A stretch of DNA of 64,000 nucleotides, taken from contig NZ_CP045809.1 of the NCBI RefSeq assembly GCF_025273675.1, positions 3,162,001 through 3,226,000 on the forward strand, read 5' to 3'. Under the pieces are notes generated by a model. The model made no database searches, was not told the origin of the DNA, and saw nothing but the letters and a program-made list of their open reading frames with translations. This stretch comes from Gordonia pseudamarae. GTDB taxonomy: Bacteria; Actinomycetota; Actinomycetes; Mycobacteriales; Mycobacteriaceae. Numbering within the stretch: position 1 is the first letter of the stretch; every line of letters begins with the position of its first letter. The translations under genes and the position numbers were made by a program. This document shows, one piece after another, positions 51,080 through 61,772 of this stretch.

Positions 51080-51885
51080 TGTGTCACACCACCGAAACGC
51101 CGGTCCCGCTCGGCGTACTCCAGGCACGCCGCCCACAGGTCGCGACGGTCGAAGTCGGGAAACAGCTTCTCCTGGTACACCATCTCGGCGTAGGCCGACT
51201 GCCACAGCAGGAAGTTGGAGATGCGCTGCTCCCCCGACGGGCGCAGGAACAGGTCGACGTCCGGCATGTCGGGCTCATCGAGGTATTTCGCGAACGACGC
51301 CTCGGTGATGCGCTCGGGGTCGATCTCACCCCGCGCCGCACGCCGGGCGATTTCCTTTGCCGCATCCGCGATTTCGGCACGTCCACCGTAGTTGACGCAC
51401 ATCGTGAGCGTCATCACGGTATTGTCGGCGGTGAGTTCCTCGGCCACCTCGAGTTCGCGGATCACGCTGCGCCACAACCGGGGCCGACGTCCGGCCCAGC
51501 GCACCCGCACCCCCATCTCGTTCATCTCGTCGCGGCGGCGGCGGATCACATCCCGGTTGAAGCCCATCAGGAACTTCACCTCCTCCGGGCTGCGCGACCA
51601 GTTCTCCGTCGAAAAGGCATACGCCGAAAGCCATTGCACACCCAGCTCGATACAGCCGCACACCGCGTCCATGAGCACTGCCTCACCGCGTTTGTGCCCT
51701 TCGGTGCGCGGCAGACCCCGCTCCTGTGCCCACCGGCCGTTACCGTCCATCACGAGCGCCACATGCCTGGGCACGAATTGGGCGGGGATCGCCGGCGCTA
51801 CGGCGCCACTGGGATGCGGGTCGGGCGGACGGACCTGCCTGACGGGCTCGGTCACCCGCCGCCCCGGACGTAACGCCATCTCCAT
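51076..51885 (-). CDS. uppS: Long-chain cis-prenyl diphosphate synthase (decaprenyl type)
   Basis: A 269-residue cis-prenyltransferase making the polyprenyl phosphate carrier for peptidoglycan, arabinogalactan and mannolipids. The catalytic Asp is in [16 protein letters not shown] and [11 protein letters not shown] are the other signatures. About 40 N-terminal residues precede the domain. Orthologous in position to Rv2361c. Confidence 0.93.
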   Translation of the reverse strand: MEMALRPGRRVTEPVRQVRPPDPHPSGAVAPAIPAQFVPRHVALVMDGNGRWAQERGLPRTEGHKRGEAVLMDAVCGCIELGVQWLSAYAFSTENWSRSPEEVKFLMGFNRDVIRRRRDEMNEMGVRVRWAGRRPRLWRSVIRELEVAEELTADNTVMTLTMCVNYGGRAEIADAAKEIARRAARGEIDPERITEASFAKYLDEPDMPDVDLFLRPSGEQRISNFLLWQSAYAEMVYQEKLFPDFDRRDLWAACLEYAERDRRFGGVTQ

Positions 51886-51986
51886 CGGCTCCTCTCCGCA
51901 CGCCGGCCCTGACTCCGACCCCGCCGAGATCGGCCGCCCTCGCGACGATGCACGCGCCGGGCCGCACCGGTGGGGTCCATACCGGC

Positions 51987-52739
51987 TCAGGACCCCACAC
52001 TATGCGGCGCCGAACGTTCGATGAGCGGCAGGGTTCGCAGCTGCCGCTCCAGATGCCATTGCAGATGGGCCGCGGTCAGCCCGCTGGCCTGCCGGCCCAC
52101 CGATTCGCCCACCCCCTCGGTGGCGGCCCAATCACCGCGATACAGCGCGTCCATCAGCTCCAGCACGCCGGGCGCCGGTGTCGCGGCGCCGGTCGGTCGG
52201 CACAGCAGGCACACCGCACCACCGGCGGCCACGTGAAAGGCCCGGTGCGGCCCGGGACGCCCACACCGGGCGCACTCGCACAGCGAGGGCATCCACCCCG
52301 CGTACGACATGGCCCGCAACAGGAACGCGTCCAGGATCAGCTCCCTGGGCCGCCGGTCCTCGGCGAGTGCGGCCAACGCGCCCACCGTCAGCTGATGCAG
52401 CCGGGCGGCGGGAGCGCGTTCTTCACCGGCGAGCCGTTCGGCGGTCTCCACGATCGCGCAACCGGTGGTGTACCGGCCGTAGTCGGCGGCGATCAGATCA
52501 CAGAACGCGTCGATGGTGTGCGCCTGGGTGATGGTGTCCAGGTTGCGGCCCGGGTACAGCTGCACGTCCACGTGCGCGAATGGTTCGAGCCGGGCACCGA
52601 ACTTGGATCGGGTACGCCGCACGCCCTTGGCGACGGCCCGCACCAGACCGTGATCGCGGGTCAGCAGGGTGATGATGCGGTCGGCCTCACCCAGCTTATG
52701 CTGCCGCAGCACCACCGCCTCGTCCCGATACACCCGCAC
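51987..52739 (-). CDS. recO: DNA repair protein RecO
   Basis: A 250-residue protein with an N-terminal OB fold ([15 protein letters not shown]) and a C-terminal zinc site (C-E-C-A-R-C-G and C-L-L-C). It helps load RecA at gaps by annealing and SSB displacement. The amidase gene amiA2 found between recO and era in M. tuberculosis is absent. Confidence 0.92.
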   Translation of the reverse strand: MRVYRDEAVVLRQHKLGEADRIITLLTRDHGLVRAVAKGVRRTRSKFGARLEPFAHVDVQLYPGRNLDTITQAHTIDAFCDLIAADYGRYTTGCAIVETAERLAGEERAPAARLHQLTVGALAALAEDRRPRELILDAFLLRAMSYAGWMPSLCECARCGRPGPHRAFHVAAGGAVCLLCRPTGAATPAPGVLELMDALYRGDWAATEGVGESVGRQASGLTAAHLQWHLERQLRTLPLIERSAPHSVGS

Positions 52740-52785
52740 CGTGCCATTATGCGGTGCGCGCGGACCAGTGGGCGCACAACCGGCC

Positions 52786-53715
52786 TCAGAACCCCATCCG
52801 CCGCAGCTGCTTGGGATCGCGCTGCCAGTCCTTGGCCACCTTCACGTGCAGGTCGAGATACACCTTGGTGCCGAGCAGCTTCTCGATCTGGGTGCGCGCC
52901 GTGGTGCCCACCTCTTTGAGCCGGGCACCCTTCTTGCCGATGATGATGCCCTTCTGGCTGTCCCGTTCGACGTACAGGATCGCATGCACATCCACCATGG
53001 GAGGCTGATCGTCGCGGCGGTCCTCACGGTCGATGACCTCCTCGATCACCACCGCCAGCGAATGCGGGAGTTCGTCGCGGACGCCTTCGAGCGCGGCCTC
53101 GCGGATGAACTCGGCCATCAGCACCTGTTCGGGCTCGTCGGTCAGCTCCCCGTCGGGATAGAACGCCGGGCCCGGCTCGACGAGCGAGACCAGCAGGTCG
53201 GCGAGCACGTCGAGCTGTTTACCCGACTTCGCCGACACCGGGATCACCTCGCTGTCGGGGCCGAGGAGCTGGGCCAGCGCGATCAGCTGTTCGCCCACCT
53301 TGTCCGGGGTGACCCGATCGATCTTCGTGACCACGCCGAGGACCGTTGTGCGCGGCGCCATCTCGCGGACCTGTTTCACGATCCAGCGGTCGCCGGGACC
53401 GATCGCCTCGTCTGCCGGGATGCATACCCCGATCACGTCGACCTCCGAATAGGTGTCGCGCACGAGGTCGTTGAGCCGCTGCCCGAGCAGGGTCCGGGGC
53501 CGGTGCAGACCGGGTGTGTCCACCAGTATCAGCTGCGCGTCGTCACGGTTGACGATGCCGCGGATGGTGTGCCGGGTGGTCTGCGGACGGTTGGAGGTGA
53601 TGGCGATCTTCTCGCCGACGAGCGCATTGGTCAGCGTCGACTTGCCGGTATTGGGCCGGCCGACGAAACAGATGAAACCCGAACGGAACTCCGCCGCGGG
53701 CGATGCGCCGCTCAT
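52786..53715 (-). CDS. era: GTPase Era
   Basis: A 309-residue GTPase for 16S rRNA maturation. G1 G-R-P-N-T-G-K-S-T, G3 D-T-P-G, G4 T-K-I-D, then a C-terminal KH domain with I-I-G-K-K-G-A-R-L. Start overlaps the preceding stop by four bases, so it is in an operon with the cytidine-deaminase-like, CBS, ybeY and phoH genes. Confidence 0.95.
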   Translation of the reverse strand: MSGASPAAEFRSGFICFVGRPNTGKSTLTNALVGEKIAITSNRPQTTRHTIRGIVNRDDAQLILVDTPGLHRPRTLLGQRLNDLVRDTYSEVDVIGVCIPADEAIGPGDRWIVKQVREMAPRTTVLGVVTKIDRVTPDKVGEQLIALAQLLGPDSEVIPVSAKSGKQLDVLADLLVSLVEPGPAFYPDGELTDEPEQVLMAEFIREAALEGVRDELPHSLAVVIEEVIDREDRRDDQPPMVDVHAILYVERDSQKGIIIGKKGARLKEVGTTARTQIEKLLGTKVYLDLHVKVAKDWQRDPKQLRRMGF

Positions 53716-54047
53716 CGGGAAACCACCTTCGACACCACAGATCCCTTCAGGTCGGTGATCAGTGTGTATGCGTCCGGACTGATCTCGGTGACCAGCCCGA
53801 TCCCGGGATCAAGCCCGTCGCCTCCGACGATCACCGCCGCCTCGATCGACCGCGCACCGCTCGACAGCGCGGTGGCCGCCGCCACCTGCAGCGCGGTCAG
53901 CGTCAGCGCCCGGGTGACCACCGGCGCACCGGCGTAGGTGCGGCCGTCGCCGTCGCGCACCGAAGCACCGGTGGCGGCTTCGGCACGGGCAAGTGCGCCG
54001 CGGGCCAGCACGATCAGTTTGTCGTCCTCAGGGGCGGGTGTGCTCAT
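53712..54047 (-). CDS. Cytidine deaminase-like protein lacking zinc ligands (Rv2365c-like)
   Basis: A 111-residue protein. The L-A-R-G-A-L-A-R-A start and A-A-V-I-V-G-G-D-G region resemble the cytidine-deaminase fold, but there is no H/C-A-E or P-C-x-x-C motif and no Cys at all, so it should not be catalytic. It overlaps both neighbours by four bases. Role unknown, perhaps linked to RNA handling with era and ybeY. Confidence 0.7.
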   Translation of the reverse strand: MSTPAPEDDKLIVLARGALARAEAATGASVRDGDGRTYAGAPVVTRALTLTALQVAAATALSSGARSIEAAVIVGGDGLDPGIGLVTEISPDAYTLITDLKGSVVSKVVSR

Positions 54048-55474
54048 CACTGTTCCTTATGCGGTTCTTTGCGGCCGTGCGGTTCCTTGCGCCGGTGGCG
54101 GTCGGCGGCGTCCCCGGAATCCGGGTCGTCGGACGCCGCGTCGGGTTCGACCGCCCGCCGCACGAGTATCGTGGTGATCCGTTGCCGACCTTGATGATTG
54201 GGACCGCCCTCGGCGGTCAGCAACAGCCCTTCGGCCTCCACCTGCGCACCCGGCAGCGGCACCCTGCCCAGCTTCAGGCCGACAAGCCCGCCGACCGTCT
54301 CCACCTCGTCGTCATCGATGTCGAGATCGAACAGTTCACCGAGATCCTCCACCGGCAGCCGCGCCGACACCCGATAGCCGCCGTCCCCGAGTTCCTCGAC
54401 CGGTGCCACCTCATCGGTGTCGTACTCGTCGGTGATCTCGCCGACGATCTCCTCCAGCACATCCTCGATGGTGACCAGGCCCGCGATGCCGCCGTACTCG
54501 TCCACCAGCAGTGCCATGTGGTTACGGGTGCGCTGCATGTCGGCCAGCACCTTGTCGAGCGGTTTGGAGTCGGGGATGAACTCGGCGGGCCGCATCAGCG
54601 CCGACACCGGAACCGCGGACACGGGAACCGCCGAATCCGTAACGGTCCGATCGGTCGCACGAACCGCGGCCGGCCCACCGGAAGCGGTCAGCGAATGGGC
54701 GACCAGGTCTTTCAGATACACCACGCCCAGGATGTCATCGGGGTTCTCCCCGATCACCGGTATCCGCGAATGGCCGGAACGCACAGCGAGATTGGCGGCC
54801 TGGGTGACGGTCTTATCGGCCTCGATCCAGATCATCTCCGGGCGCGGCACCATCACCTCCCGGGCGTTGGTGTCGCCGAGATCGAACACCGACTGGATCA
54901 TCCGGCGTTCGTCGGCGGCCACCACCCCACTCGCCTCGGCCAGGTCGACGACCTCACGCAACTCCACTTCCGTGGCGAACGGCCCGTTGCGGAAACCCTT
55001 GCCCGGTGTGACCGCGTTACCGAGCAGGATCAGCAACCGGGTCAGCGGTGTGAACAGCACACCGAGTGTCTGCAACAGGAACACCGATCCCAGTGCGATG
55101 GAGTAGGCGTGCTGGCGGCCGAGCGTGCGCGGCCCCACCCCGACCGCGATGTAGGAGATCACCGCCATCGCGGCCACCGTGACCACCAGCCCCCAGCCCA
55201 CGCCGAGTGCCGAATCGGTGAGAACCACCGCGACCAGAGCGATCGCCGTCGTCTCGCACGCCACTCGCAGCAGCACGGCCAGACCGACGTAGACGCCGCG
55301 CACATCGAGGATCTTCTCCAGTCGCGCGGCCCCGGCCCGTCTGTCCTTGACCAGGTCCTCGACCCGGGCCGCGGACACCGTGGAGACGGCGGCGTCGATG
55401 GCGGCGAACAACCCGCCCACACCCATGGCGACCGCCGCGGCGAAAATCATCCACAGGTCGCCGGGTGTGCTCAC
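54047..55474 (-). CDS. CorC/HlyC-type CBS-domain membrane protein
   Basis: A 475-residue protein. Residues 1-150 hold three or four hydrophobic segments (CNNM/DUF21 transmembrane domain), followed by paired CBS domains (R-E-V-M-V-P-R-P and [10 protein letters not shown]) and a CorC-type C-terminal domain. Such proteins are linked to magnesium/cobalt transport. A charged tail rich in His, Lys, Glu follows. Start GTG 55474 overlaps the ybeY stop. Orthologous in order to Rv2366c. Confidence 0.9.
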   Translation of the reverse strand: MSTPGDLWMIFAAAVAMGVGGLFAAIDAAVSTVSAARVEDLVKDRRAGAARLEKILDVRGVYVGLAVLLRVACETTAIALVAVVLTDSALGVGWGLVVTVAAMAVISYIAVGVGPRTLGRQHAYSIALGSVFLLQTLGVLFTPLTRLLILLGNAVTPGKGFRNGPFATEVELREVVDLAEASGVVAADERRMIQSVFDLGDTNAREVMVPRPEMIWIEADKTVTQAANLAVRSGHSRIPVIGENPDDILGVVYLKDLVAHSLTASGGPAAVRATDRTVTDSAVPVSAVPVSALMRPAEFIPDSKPLDKVLADMQRTRNHMALLVDEYGGIAGLVTIEDVLEEIVGEITDEYDTDEVAPVEELGDGGYRVSARLPVEDLGELFDLDIDDDEVETVGGLVGLKLGRVPLPGAQVEAEGLLLTAEGGPNHQGRQRITTILVRRAVEPDAASDDPDSGDAADRHRRKEPHGRKEPHKEQ

Positions 55475-56048
55475 CGCCCGTCCTCTTCCTCGGCTCGCGG
55501 GGTGGTGGGCCGGGCGTCACCGGCTTCGGTGAAACCGATGTTGCTCAGCAGTCTGTCGTCCTTGGCCGACTGCCGCGCACGCTGTGCGGTGCGATGGCGA
55601 TCGGCGTAGAACTCGTCGATGATCTTGGCCTGCAGCCCGAACATCTCACGTTCCTCATCGGGTTCGGCATGGTCGTAGCCGAGCAGATGCAGCACGCCGT
55701 GCACGGTGAGCACCGACAGCTCGTGCTCGAACGAATGCCGCGCCTCCTTGGCCTGGCGCGCCGCGAACTCCGGGCACAGCACGATGTCGCCGAGCAACGC
55801 CGGTCCGGGTTCGGAACTGTCCGGCCGGCTGCCGGGCACCAGTTCGTCCATCGGGAAACTCATCACGTCGGTGGGCCCGGGCAGATCCATCCACTGCACG
55901 TGCATGTCGGCCATCGTGTCCAGGTCGACGCACAGCACCGACAGTTCGGCCGCCGGGTTCACGTCCAGAGCGGCGATCGCGAAACGCGCCGAGTCCATGA
56001 TCAGCTGGTCGGGGACGTCGACGCCCGACTCGTTCGCGAATTCGATGG

Positions 56049-56052
<4 letters not shown>
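55471..56052 (-). CDS. ybeY: Endoribonuclease YbeY
   Basis: A 193-residue metalloprotein for 16S rRNA 3' processing. The zinc motif [11 protein letters not shown] is intact near residue 120. A longer C-terminal tail than in E. coli is usual in actinobacteria. Overlaps phoH by four bases. Confidence 0.93.
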
Positions 56053-57107
<1,055 letters not shown>

Positions 57108-57194
57108 TCCTTGATACTGCTCGAAACGGATACTGAGGGGCGAAAGTCAGTCTAACCCGCGACGGCGCACAACCAGGAGTCGATATCGGGGCGC

Positions 57195-57995
57195 TCAGAT
57201 GCCGAGCAGACGTGCGGTTTCGCGGTTCGCCCGGCTGCGCGGATCGCAGAACGCACTGTGTCCCTCACCCGGTACCACCACCAGCTCGGCCGACTGGCCG
57301 CGCTCGGTCATCAGTTCCACGTAGCGGCGGCTGACGACGAGCGGGATCGCCTCGTCGTCGGCGGTGTGCACCGCCACCACGTGCGCGTCGAACGGCTCCT
57401 GCGCCGACGGCGATGCCTCCCGGTACAGGTGCGGCGCCTCCTCGTAGGGGCGGCCGATCAGCCGGCGTACCGATTCACTGCCGGCGCGGGCCGCCGCCTC
57501 CAGGTTCAGGGCCGCCGATTGGGCGATCACCGTGCTGATGACGCAGTGCCTGGTACGCGCACGCAGCTGCGCCGTCGCCCACACGGCGAGCTGTCCGCCG
57601 GCCGAGTGGCCCACCACCGCCACCTGCGACCAGTCCACCCGGTGCGCCACCTGTGGATCGAGGGCCGCCGGTACGAGATCGTCGAGTGCCCGGATCGCGG
57701 CGAGAACATCGCGGCCGGTGCCGGGCCAGCCGCCGCCGGCCTGACCCACGCGGCGATATTCGATGTTCCACACCAGCGCACCGGATTGCGCGTACTGCCG
57801 GGCGATCGCCGACTGGATCGTCAGGGAGAACTCGTCCGACCAGTATCCGCCGTGGATCAGCACGACGGGCCGCATCCGGCCGCCGGGGATCGTGCCGGCC
57901 GGGGCCGACGTCGCGTGGTAGATGTGGCCGAACGTCGACGGCGAATCACCGTAGGTCACCGTGATCCGGTTGACCGGAGTCCGGGCGGCCGTCAT
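57195..57995 (-). CDS. Alpha/beta-hydrolase related to kynurenine formamidase
   Basis: A 266-residue esterase. The oxyanion motif H-G-G-Y-W is near residue 50, nucleophile Ser in G-H-S-A-G-G near residue 130, Asp in H-T-A-D-D-E and His in G-E-G-H-S-A-F. H-G-G-Y-W is typical of arylformamidase-like esterases. ATG 57995 overlaps the rsmE stop. Real substrate unknown. Confidence 0.82.
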   Translation of the reverse strand: MTAARTPVNRITVTYGDSPSTFGHIYHATSAPAGTIPGGRMRPVVLIHGGYWSDEFSLTIQSAIARQYAQSGALVWNIEYRRVGQAGGGWPGTGRDVLAAIRALDDLVPAALDPQVAHRVDWSQVAVVGHSAGGQLAVWATAQLRARTRHCVISTVIAQSAALNLEAAARAGSESVRRLIGRPYEEAPHLYREASPSAQEPFDAHVVAVHTADDEAIPLVVSRRYVELMTERGQSAELVVVPGEGHSAFCDPRSRANRETARLLGI

Positions 57996-58741
57996 CGGGG
58001 CCACCGCGATGTCAGCGCACCGATCGCACCCAGCGCTACCGCCGCCGCCGTGGCGGTGCGCAGCACCTCCGGACCGAGCAGCACGGCCCTGGCGCCCAGG
58101 GCGGTCAGGTCGGCCAGTTCGGTCTCGTCGATCCCGCCCTCGGGCCCGACCACCAGCACGATCTCCGTGGCGTGTGCGAGCGGCAGCGTCGCGAAGCCGG
58201 TGGTGGCCTCCTCGTGCAGCACCGCGACGACGCCGCCGGCGGCGACCACGGCCGCGCACCGGGCCCGCACATCGGTGGTGCCGGCCAGGGCGGTGACCTC
58301 CGGGACCCAGGCGCGACGGGCCTGTTTGGCGGCCGCCTCGGCCGCCTGCTCCCATTTGCGGACGCCTTTGTCGGACTTGCCCGCCCACCGCGACACACAC
58401 CGCGCCGCCTGCCACGGCACGATACGGTCGGCACCGGCCTGGGTGGCCAGGTCGACGGCCAGTTCGGAACGTTCGGCCTTAGGCAGTGCCTGCACCACGG
58501 TCACCGAGGGTCGCGGCCGGTCGGTGTAGGTGAACGTCCGGACCTTCGCACGTAGCCGGTCCTTGCCCAGTACCTCGACGACTTCGCATTCGGCCACCGA
58601 TCCGTGGCCGTCACCGATACGGATCATCTCCCCGGCGCGGACGCGCACCACGGTCACCGCATGTCGGCCCTCGGGTCCGCTCACGAGTACCTCCGAGCCC
58701 GCCGAGGGTACCGACTCCACCCAGAACAGTGGCGCGCTCAT
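57992..58741 (-). CDS. rsmE: 16S rRNA (uridine(1498)-N3)-methyltransferase
   Basis: A 249-residue SPOUT methyltransferase. The C-terminal knot shows V-V-G-P-E-G-G-I-D-E-T-E and L-L-G-P-E-V-L-R-T-A-T-A, the SAM-binding signature. ATG 58741 lies four bases after the dnaJ stop; the frame continues upstream inside dnaJ but without similarity. Confidence 0.92.
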   Translation of the reverse strand: MSAPLFWVESVPSAGSEVLVSGPEGRHAVTVVRVRAGEMIRIGDGHGSVAECEVVEVLGKDRLRAKVRTFTYTDRPRPSVTVVQALPKAERSELAVDLATQAGADRIVPWQAARCVSRWAGKSDKGVRKWEQAAEAAAKQARRAWVPEVTALAGTTDVRARCAAVVAAGGVVAVLHEEATTGFATLPLAHATEIVLVVGPEGGIDETELADLTALGARAVLLGPEVLRTATAAAVALGAIGALTSRWPR

Positions 58742-58745
58742 CTGG

Positions 58746-59888
58746 TCAGCGGGTCGCGAACGCGTTGCGCAGCCGGGAGAAGAAACCACCCGGCGCGGTT
58801 GCCACCGACGCGTCGACGACGGCGGGCGACACACCGCTCAACCCCTGGAAAGCACGGAGCGAATCCGTCTGTGCCGGATCCAGCTTGGTAGGTACCACCA
58901 CGTCGAGATGCGCATGCAGGGTACCGCGTACGCCGGTGTTGAGGTGCGGCATGCCCTGGCCGCGAACCTTGACGACCTGACCTGGCTGAGTGCCCTGCGG
59001 GATGGCGATCGTCACCGGATCGCCGAGGATCGAGTCGACGACCACCTCACCGCCGAGCGCGGCGTCGGCGATCGGGACGGTGACGGTGCAGTGCAGGTCG
59101 TCCTTGTCGCGGACGAAGATGTCGTGACGCTTCTCGGTGATCTCCACGTACAGGTCGCCCGCGGGTCCCCCGCCCGGGCCCACCTCGCCCTGGCCGGTGA
59201 GCCGCACCTGCATTCCGGCTTCGACACCGGCCGGGATCTTGACACTCATGGTGCGCCGGGACTTGACACGCCCGTCGCCGCCGCACTTGCCGCACGGGTC
59301 GGAGATCACCTCGCCGACACCGTGGCAGGTGGGGCATTCGCGCACGGTCATCACCTGGCCGAGGAACGAACGCTGCACGGCCTGGATCTCACCGGCACCG
59401 TGGCAGATTCCACAGGTCACCGGCTTGGACTCGCCCGCCGTACCGGCTCCCTTGCACTGATCGCACAGGATCGCCGTGTCGACGGTGATCTCCTTCTGCG
59501 CACCGGTGGCGCACTCGGCGAGGTCGAGCTGGACGCTGACGAAGGCGCGTTCGCCGGGCCGTACCCTGCTCTTGGGCCCGCGGCCGCCGCCGAAACCGCC
59601 ACCGCCGCCACCGAAGAACGCATCGAACACATCGCCCAGGCCGCCGCCGGCGAAACCGCCGCCACCGGCACCAGGACCGGCCAGCGGGTCGCCACCGGCG
59701 TCGACGATACGGCGTTTGTCGGGGTCACTGAGCACCTCATACGCGGTGCTGACCTCCTTGAACTGTTCCTCCTGGCCCGGATTGACATCGGGATGCAGCT
59801 CGCGGGCCTTCTTGCGATAGGCGCGCTTGATCTCCTGATCGCTCGCATCTCTGGAAACGCCCAGGATTCCGTAGTAGTCACGTGCCAC
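58746..59888 (-). CDS. dnaJ2: Chaperone DnaJ (DnaJ2 type)
   Basis: A 380-residue type I J-protein: J domain with H-P-D (residue about 33), a Gly/Phe-rich stretch, four zinc-finger repeats ([32 protein letters not shown]), then the substrate-binding domain. GTG 59888 is chosen because the J domain starts at once. Works with DnaK. Follows hrcA in one operon, as in M. tuberculosis. Confidence 0.94.
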   Translation of the reverse strand: MARDYYGILGVSRDASDQEIKRAYRKKARELHPDVNPGQEEQFKEVSTAYEVLSDPDKRRIVDAGGDPLAGPGAGGGGFAGGGLGDVFDAFFGGGGGGFGGGRGPKSRVRPGERAFVSVQLDLAECATGAQKEITVDTAILCDQCKGAGTAGESKPVTCGICHGAGEIQAVQRSFLGQVMTVRECPTCHGVGEVISDPCGKCGGDGRVKSRRTMSVKIPAGVEAGMQVRLTGQGEVGPGGGPAGDLYVEITEKRHDIFVRDKDDLHCTVTVPIADAALGGEVVVDSILGDPVTIAIPQGTQPGQVVKVRGQGMPHLNTGVRGTLHAHLDVVVPTKLDPAQTDSLRAFQGLSGVSPAVVDASVATAPGGFFSRLRNAFATR

Positions 59889-59962
59889 GGTTGTCTTCGT
59901 CCTCAGTTCTTGACCAATTTTCGTGTCCGGCGGCTCGAAATCCTCAGGCCCGGAGCACCTGT

Positions 59963-60997
59963 TCACCTTTCGGCGAGCACCTCGCCGACGTACTTGGCAA
60001 CGGCTGCGACCGACGCGATGGTTCCCGGATAGTCCATCCGGGTGGGCCCGACCACACCGACGCCGCCGAACACGGTTCCCGATGCACCGTACCCGGTGGA
60101 CACGACGGCGGTGCCCCGCAGGTTCGCCGTTTGTGTCTCCTCGCCGATCTGCACGGTGACCCCGCCCACCTGCTGGGTGTGCGCGAGCAGTTTGAGCACC
60201 ACCACCTGCTCTTCGAGCGCTTCCAGAACCGAGTCCATCCCGCCGAGCAACGGGGTGAAGTCCGATGCCGACCGCGCAAGGTTGGAGGTACCGCCGAGAA
60301 TGAGCCTGTCGTCGCCGCGTTCGACCAGCGTCTCCACCAGCACGGTGGCCACCCGCACCACATGGTGCCGGATGTCATCAGGTGCCTGGTTGGCCAGTTC
60401 GGCGACCGCCGCCGACGCCGCCTCCAGGCGCTGACCGTGCAGGGCCGTGGAGAACATGTCGCGCAGCCGGGCGCTGTCGTCGTCGTCGATGTCGGCCGAC
60501 AGGGACACCATCCGCTGCTCGACGCGCCCGTTGTCGGTGATCACCACCAGCAGCAACCGCGACGGCGACAGGGACACCACCTCGAGGTGACGGACCGTCG
60601 CCGCGGACAGGACCGGATACTGGATGATCGCGACCTGCCTGGTGAGCTGGGCGAGCAGTTTCACCGACCGCCGGAGCACGTCGTCGAGGTCGACCCCCGA
60701 GTCGAGCACCGACAGGATCGCGCGCCGTTCGGCCGGCGAGAGCGGCTTGACCTCGCTGATGCGGTCGACGAACAGCCGGTAGCCCTTGTCGGTGGGCACC
60801 CGGCCGGAGCTGGTGTGCGGTTGGGCGATGTAGCCCTCGGCCTCGAGCACGGCCATGTCGTTGCGTACGGTGGCGCTGGACACGCCGAGCTTGTGCCGTT
60901 CGACCAGATTCTTCGAGCCGACCGGTTCCTGGGTGGACACGTAGTCGGTGACGATCGCGCGCAGGATAGCGAATCGCCGGTCGTCGGTCACCGACAC
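59963..60997 (-). CDS. hrcA: Heat-inducible transcription repressor HrcA
   Basis: A 344-residue repressor of chaperonin genes that binds CIRCE elements. The N-terminal winged helix ([13 protein letters not shown]) and the [14 protein letters not shown] segment are signatures. GTG 60997 has GGAGG eight bases upstream. I saw no CIRCE element in its own promoter region. Confidence 0.94.
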   Translation of the reverse strand: MSVTDDRRFAILRAIVTDYVSTQEPVGSKNLVERHKLGVSSATVRNDMAVLEAEGYIAQPHTSSGRVPTDKGYRLFVDRISEVKPLSPAERRAILSVLDSGVDLDDVLRRSVKLLAQLTRQVAIIQYPVLSAATVRHLEVVSLSPSRLLLVVITDNGRVEQRMVSLSADIDDDDSARLRDMFSTALHGQRLEAASAAVAELANQAPDDIRHHVVRVATVLVETLVERGDDRLILGGTSNLARSASDFTPLLGGMDSVLEALEEQVVVLKLLAHTQQVGGVTVQIGEETQTANLRGTAVVSTGYGASGTVFGGVGVVGPTRMDYPGTIASVAAVAKYVGEVLAER

Positions 60998-61274
60998 CGC
61001 ACCCACCTCCTCACGCCTTCCCGATCGCGGACAGAGCACCATTCTACGAAACGGTGTCGCCGGGCACGATGACCCACACTCCCGGCGCGTGGGAGCCCCC
61101 CGGTTCGGCGCGCTGACAGTAGCGTGATCCCCGGAGCCACCGGCCACCCCGCATCGGCGAACCTGTGGTCGGTCACCGCCGTCCGGGCTGCGCCGGGCGG
61201 CCCCGACCGGGAGGATGTCCACCGGACACAATTGTGGTCGGCCCCTACCGACACGACCGAGGAGCTGGGAGACG

Positions 61275-61736
61275 ATGATCTTCAAACGGGTTCAGGACGG
61301 CAAGCCCTATCCCGACCACGACGTGTCCGGACGTACCTGGGCGACGATCCCGCCCCGCCAGTTCCGCCTCGACGAGTTGTCGACGACCACCACCGTGCTG
61401 GCCCTGGACCGGCTGCTCAGCGAGGATTCGACGTTCTACGGCGATCTGTTCGCGCATGTGGTCAGGTGGCGGGGCGAGTTGTACCTGGAGGACGGATTGC
61501 ATCGCGCGGTGCGGTCGGCGCTGCGGAACCGGAATGTGATCCACGCCCGGATGCTCGACCTGGATACCTTCGACCCGGCGGCCGGTCCGGTCGAACAGCA
61601 GATGCGTGAGGCCGACACCGGCCCGGTGGTGCGTCCGCCGCGCCCGGCCGCGCCGCCAGGGGCCGAGACCAGGCCCGCCGCACCCGGCCCCGACTCACGG
61701 GGGATCCGCCGGGGCTGGCGGACCCCCAACTGGTGA
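61275..61736 (+). CDS. Conserved ParB-like-fold protein (Rv2375-like)
   Basis: A 153-residue protein from ATG 61275 (GGGAG upstream). [10 protein letters not shown] and [15 protein letters not shown] recall the ParB/sulfiredoxin-type D-G-x-H-R motif. The last 50 residues are Pro/Ala/Arg-rich. Divergent from hrcA, matching Rv2375 beside Rv2374c. Function unknown. Confidence 0.75.
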   Translation: MIFKRVQDGKPYPDHDVSGRTWATIPPRQFRLDELSTTTTVLALDRLLSEDSTFYGDLFAHVVRWRGELYLEDGLHRAVRSALRNRNVIHARMLDLDTFDPAAGPVEQQMREADTGPVVRPPRPAAPPGAETRPAAPGPDSRGIRRGWRTPNW

Positions 61737-61772
61737 CCGGCGACAACGCCGCCGGTTCGCTCGAGCCGGCCG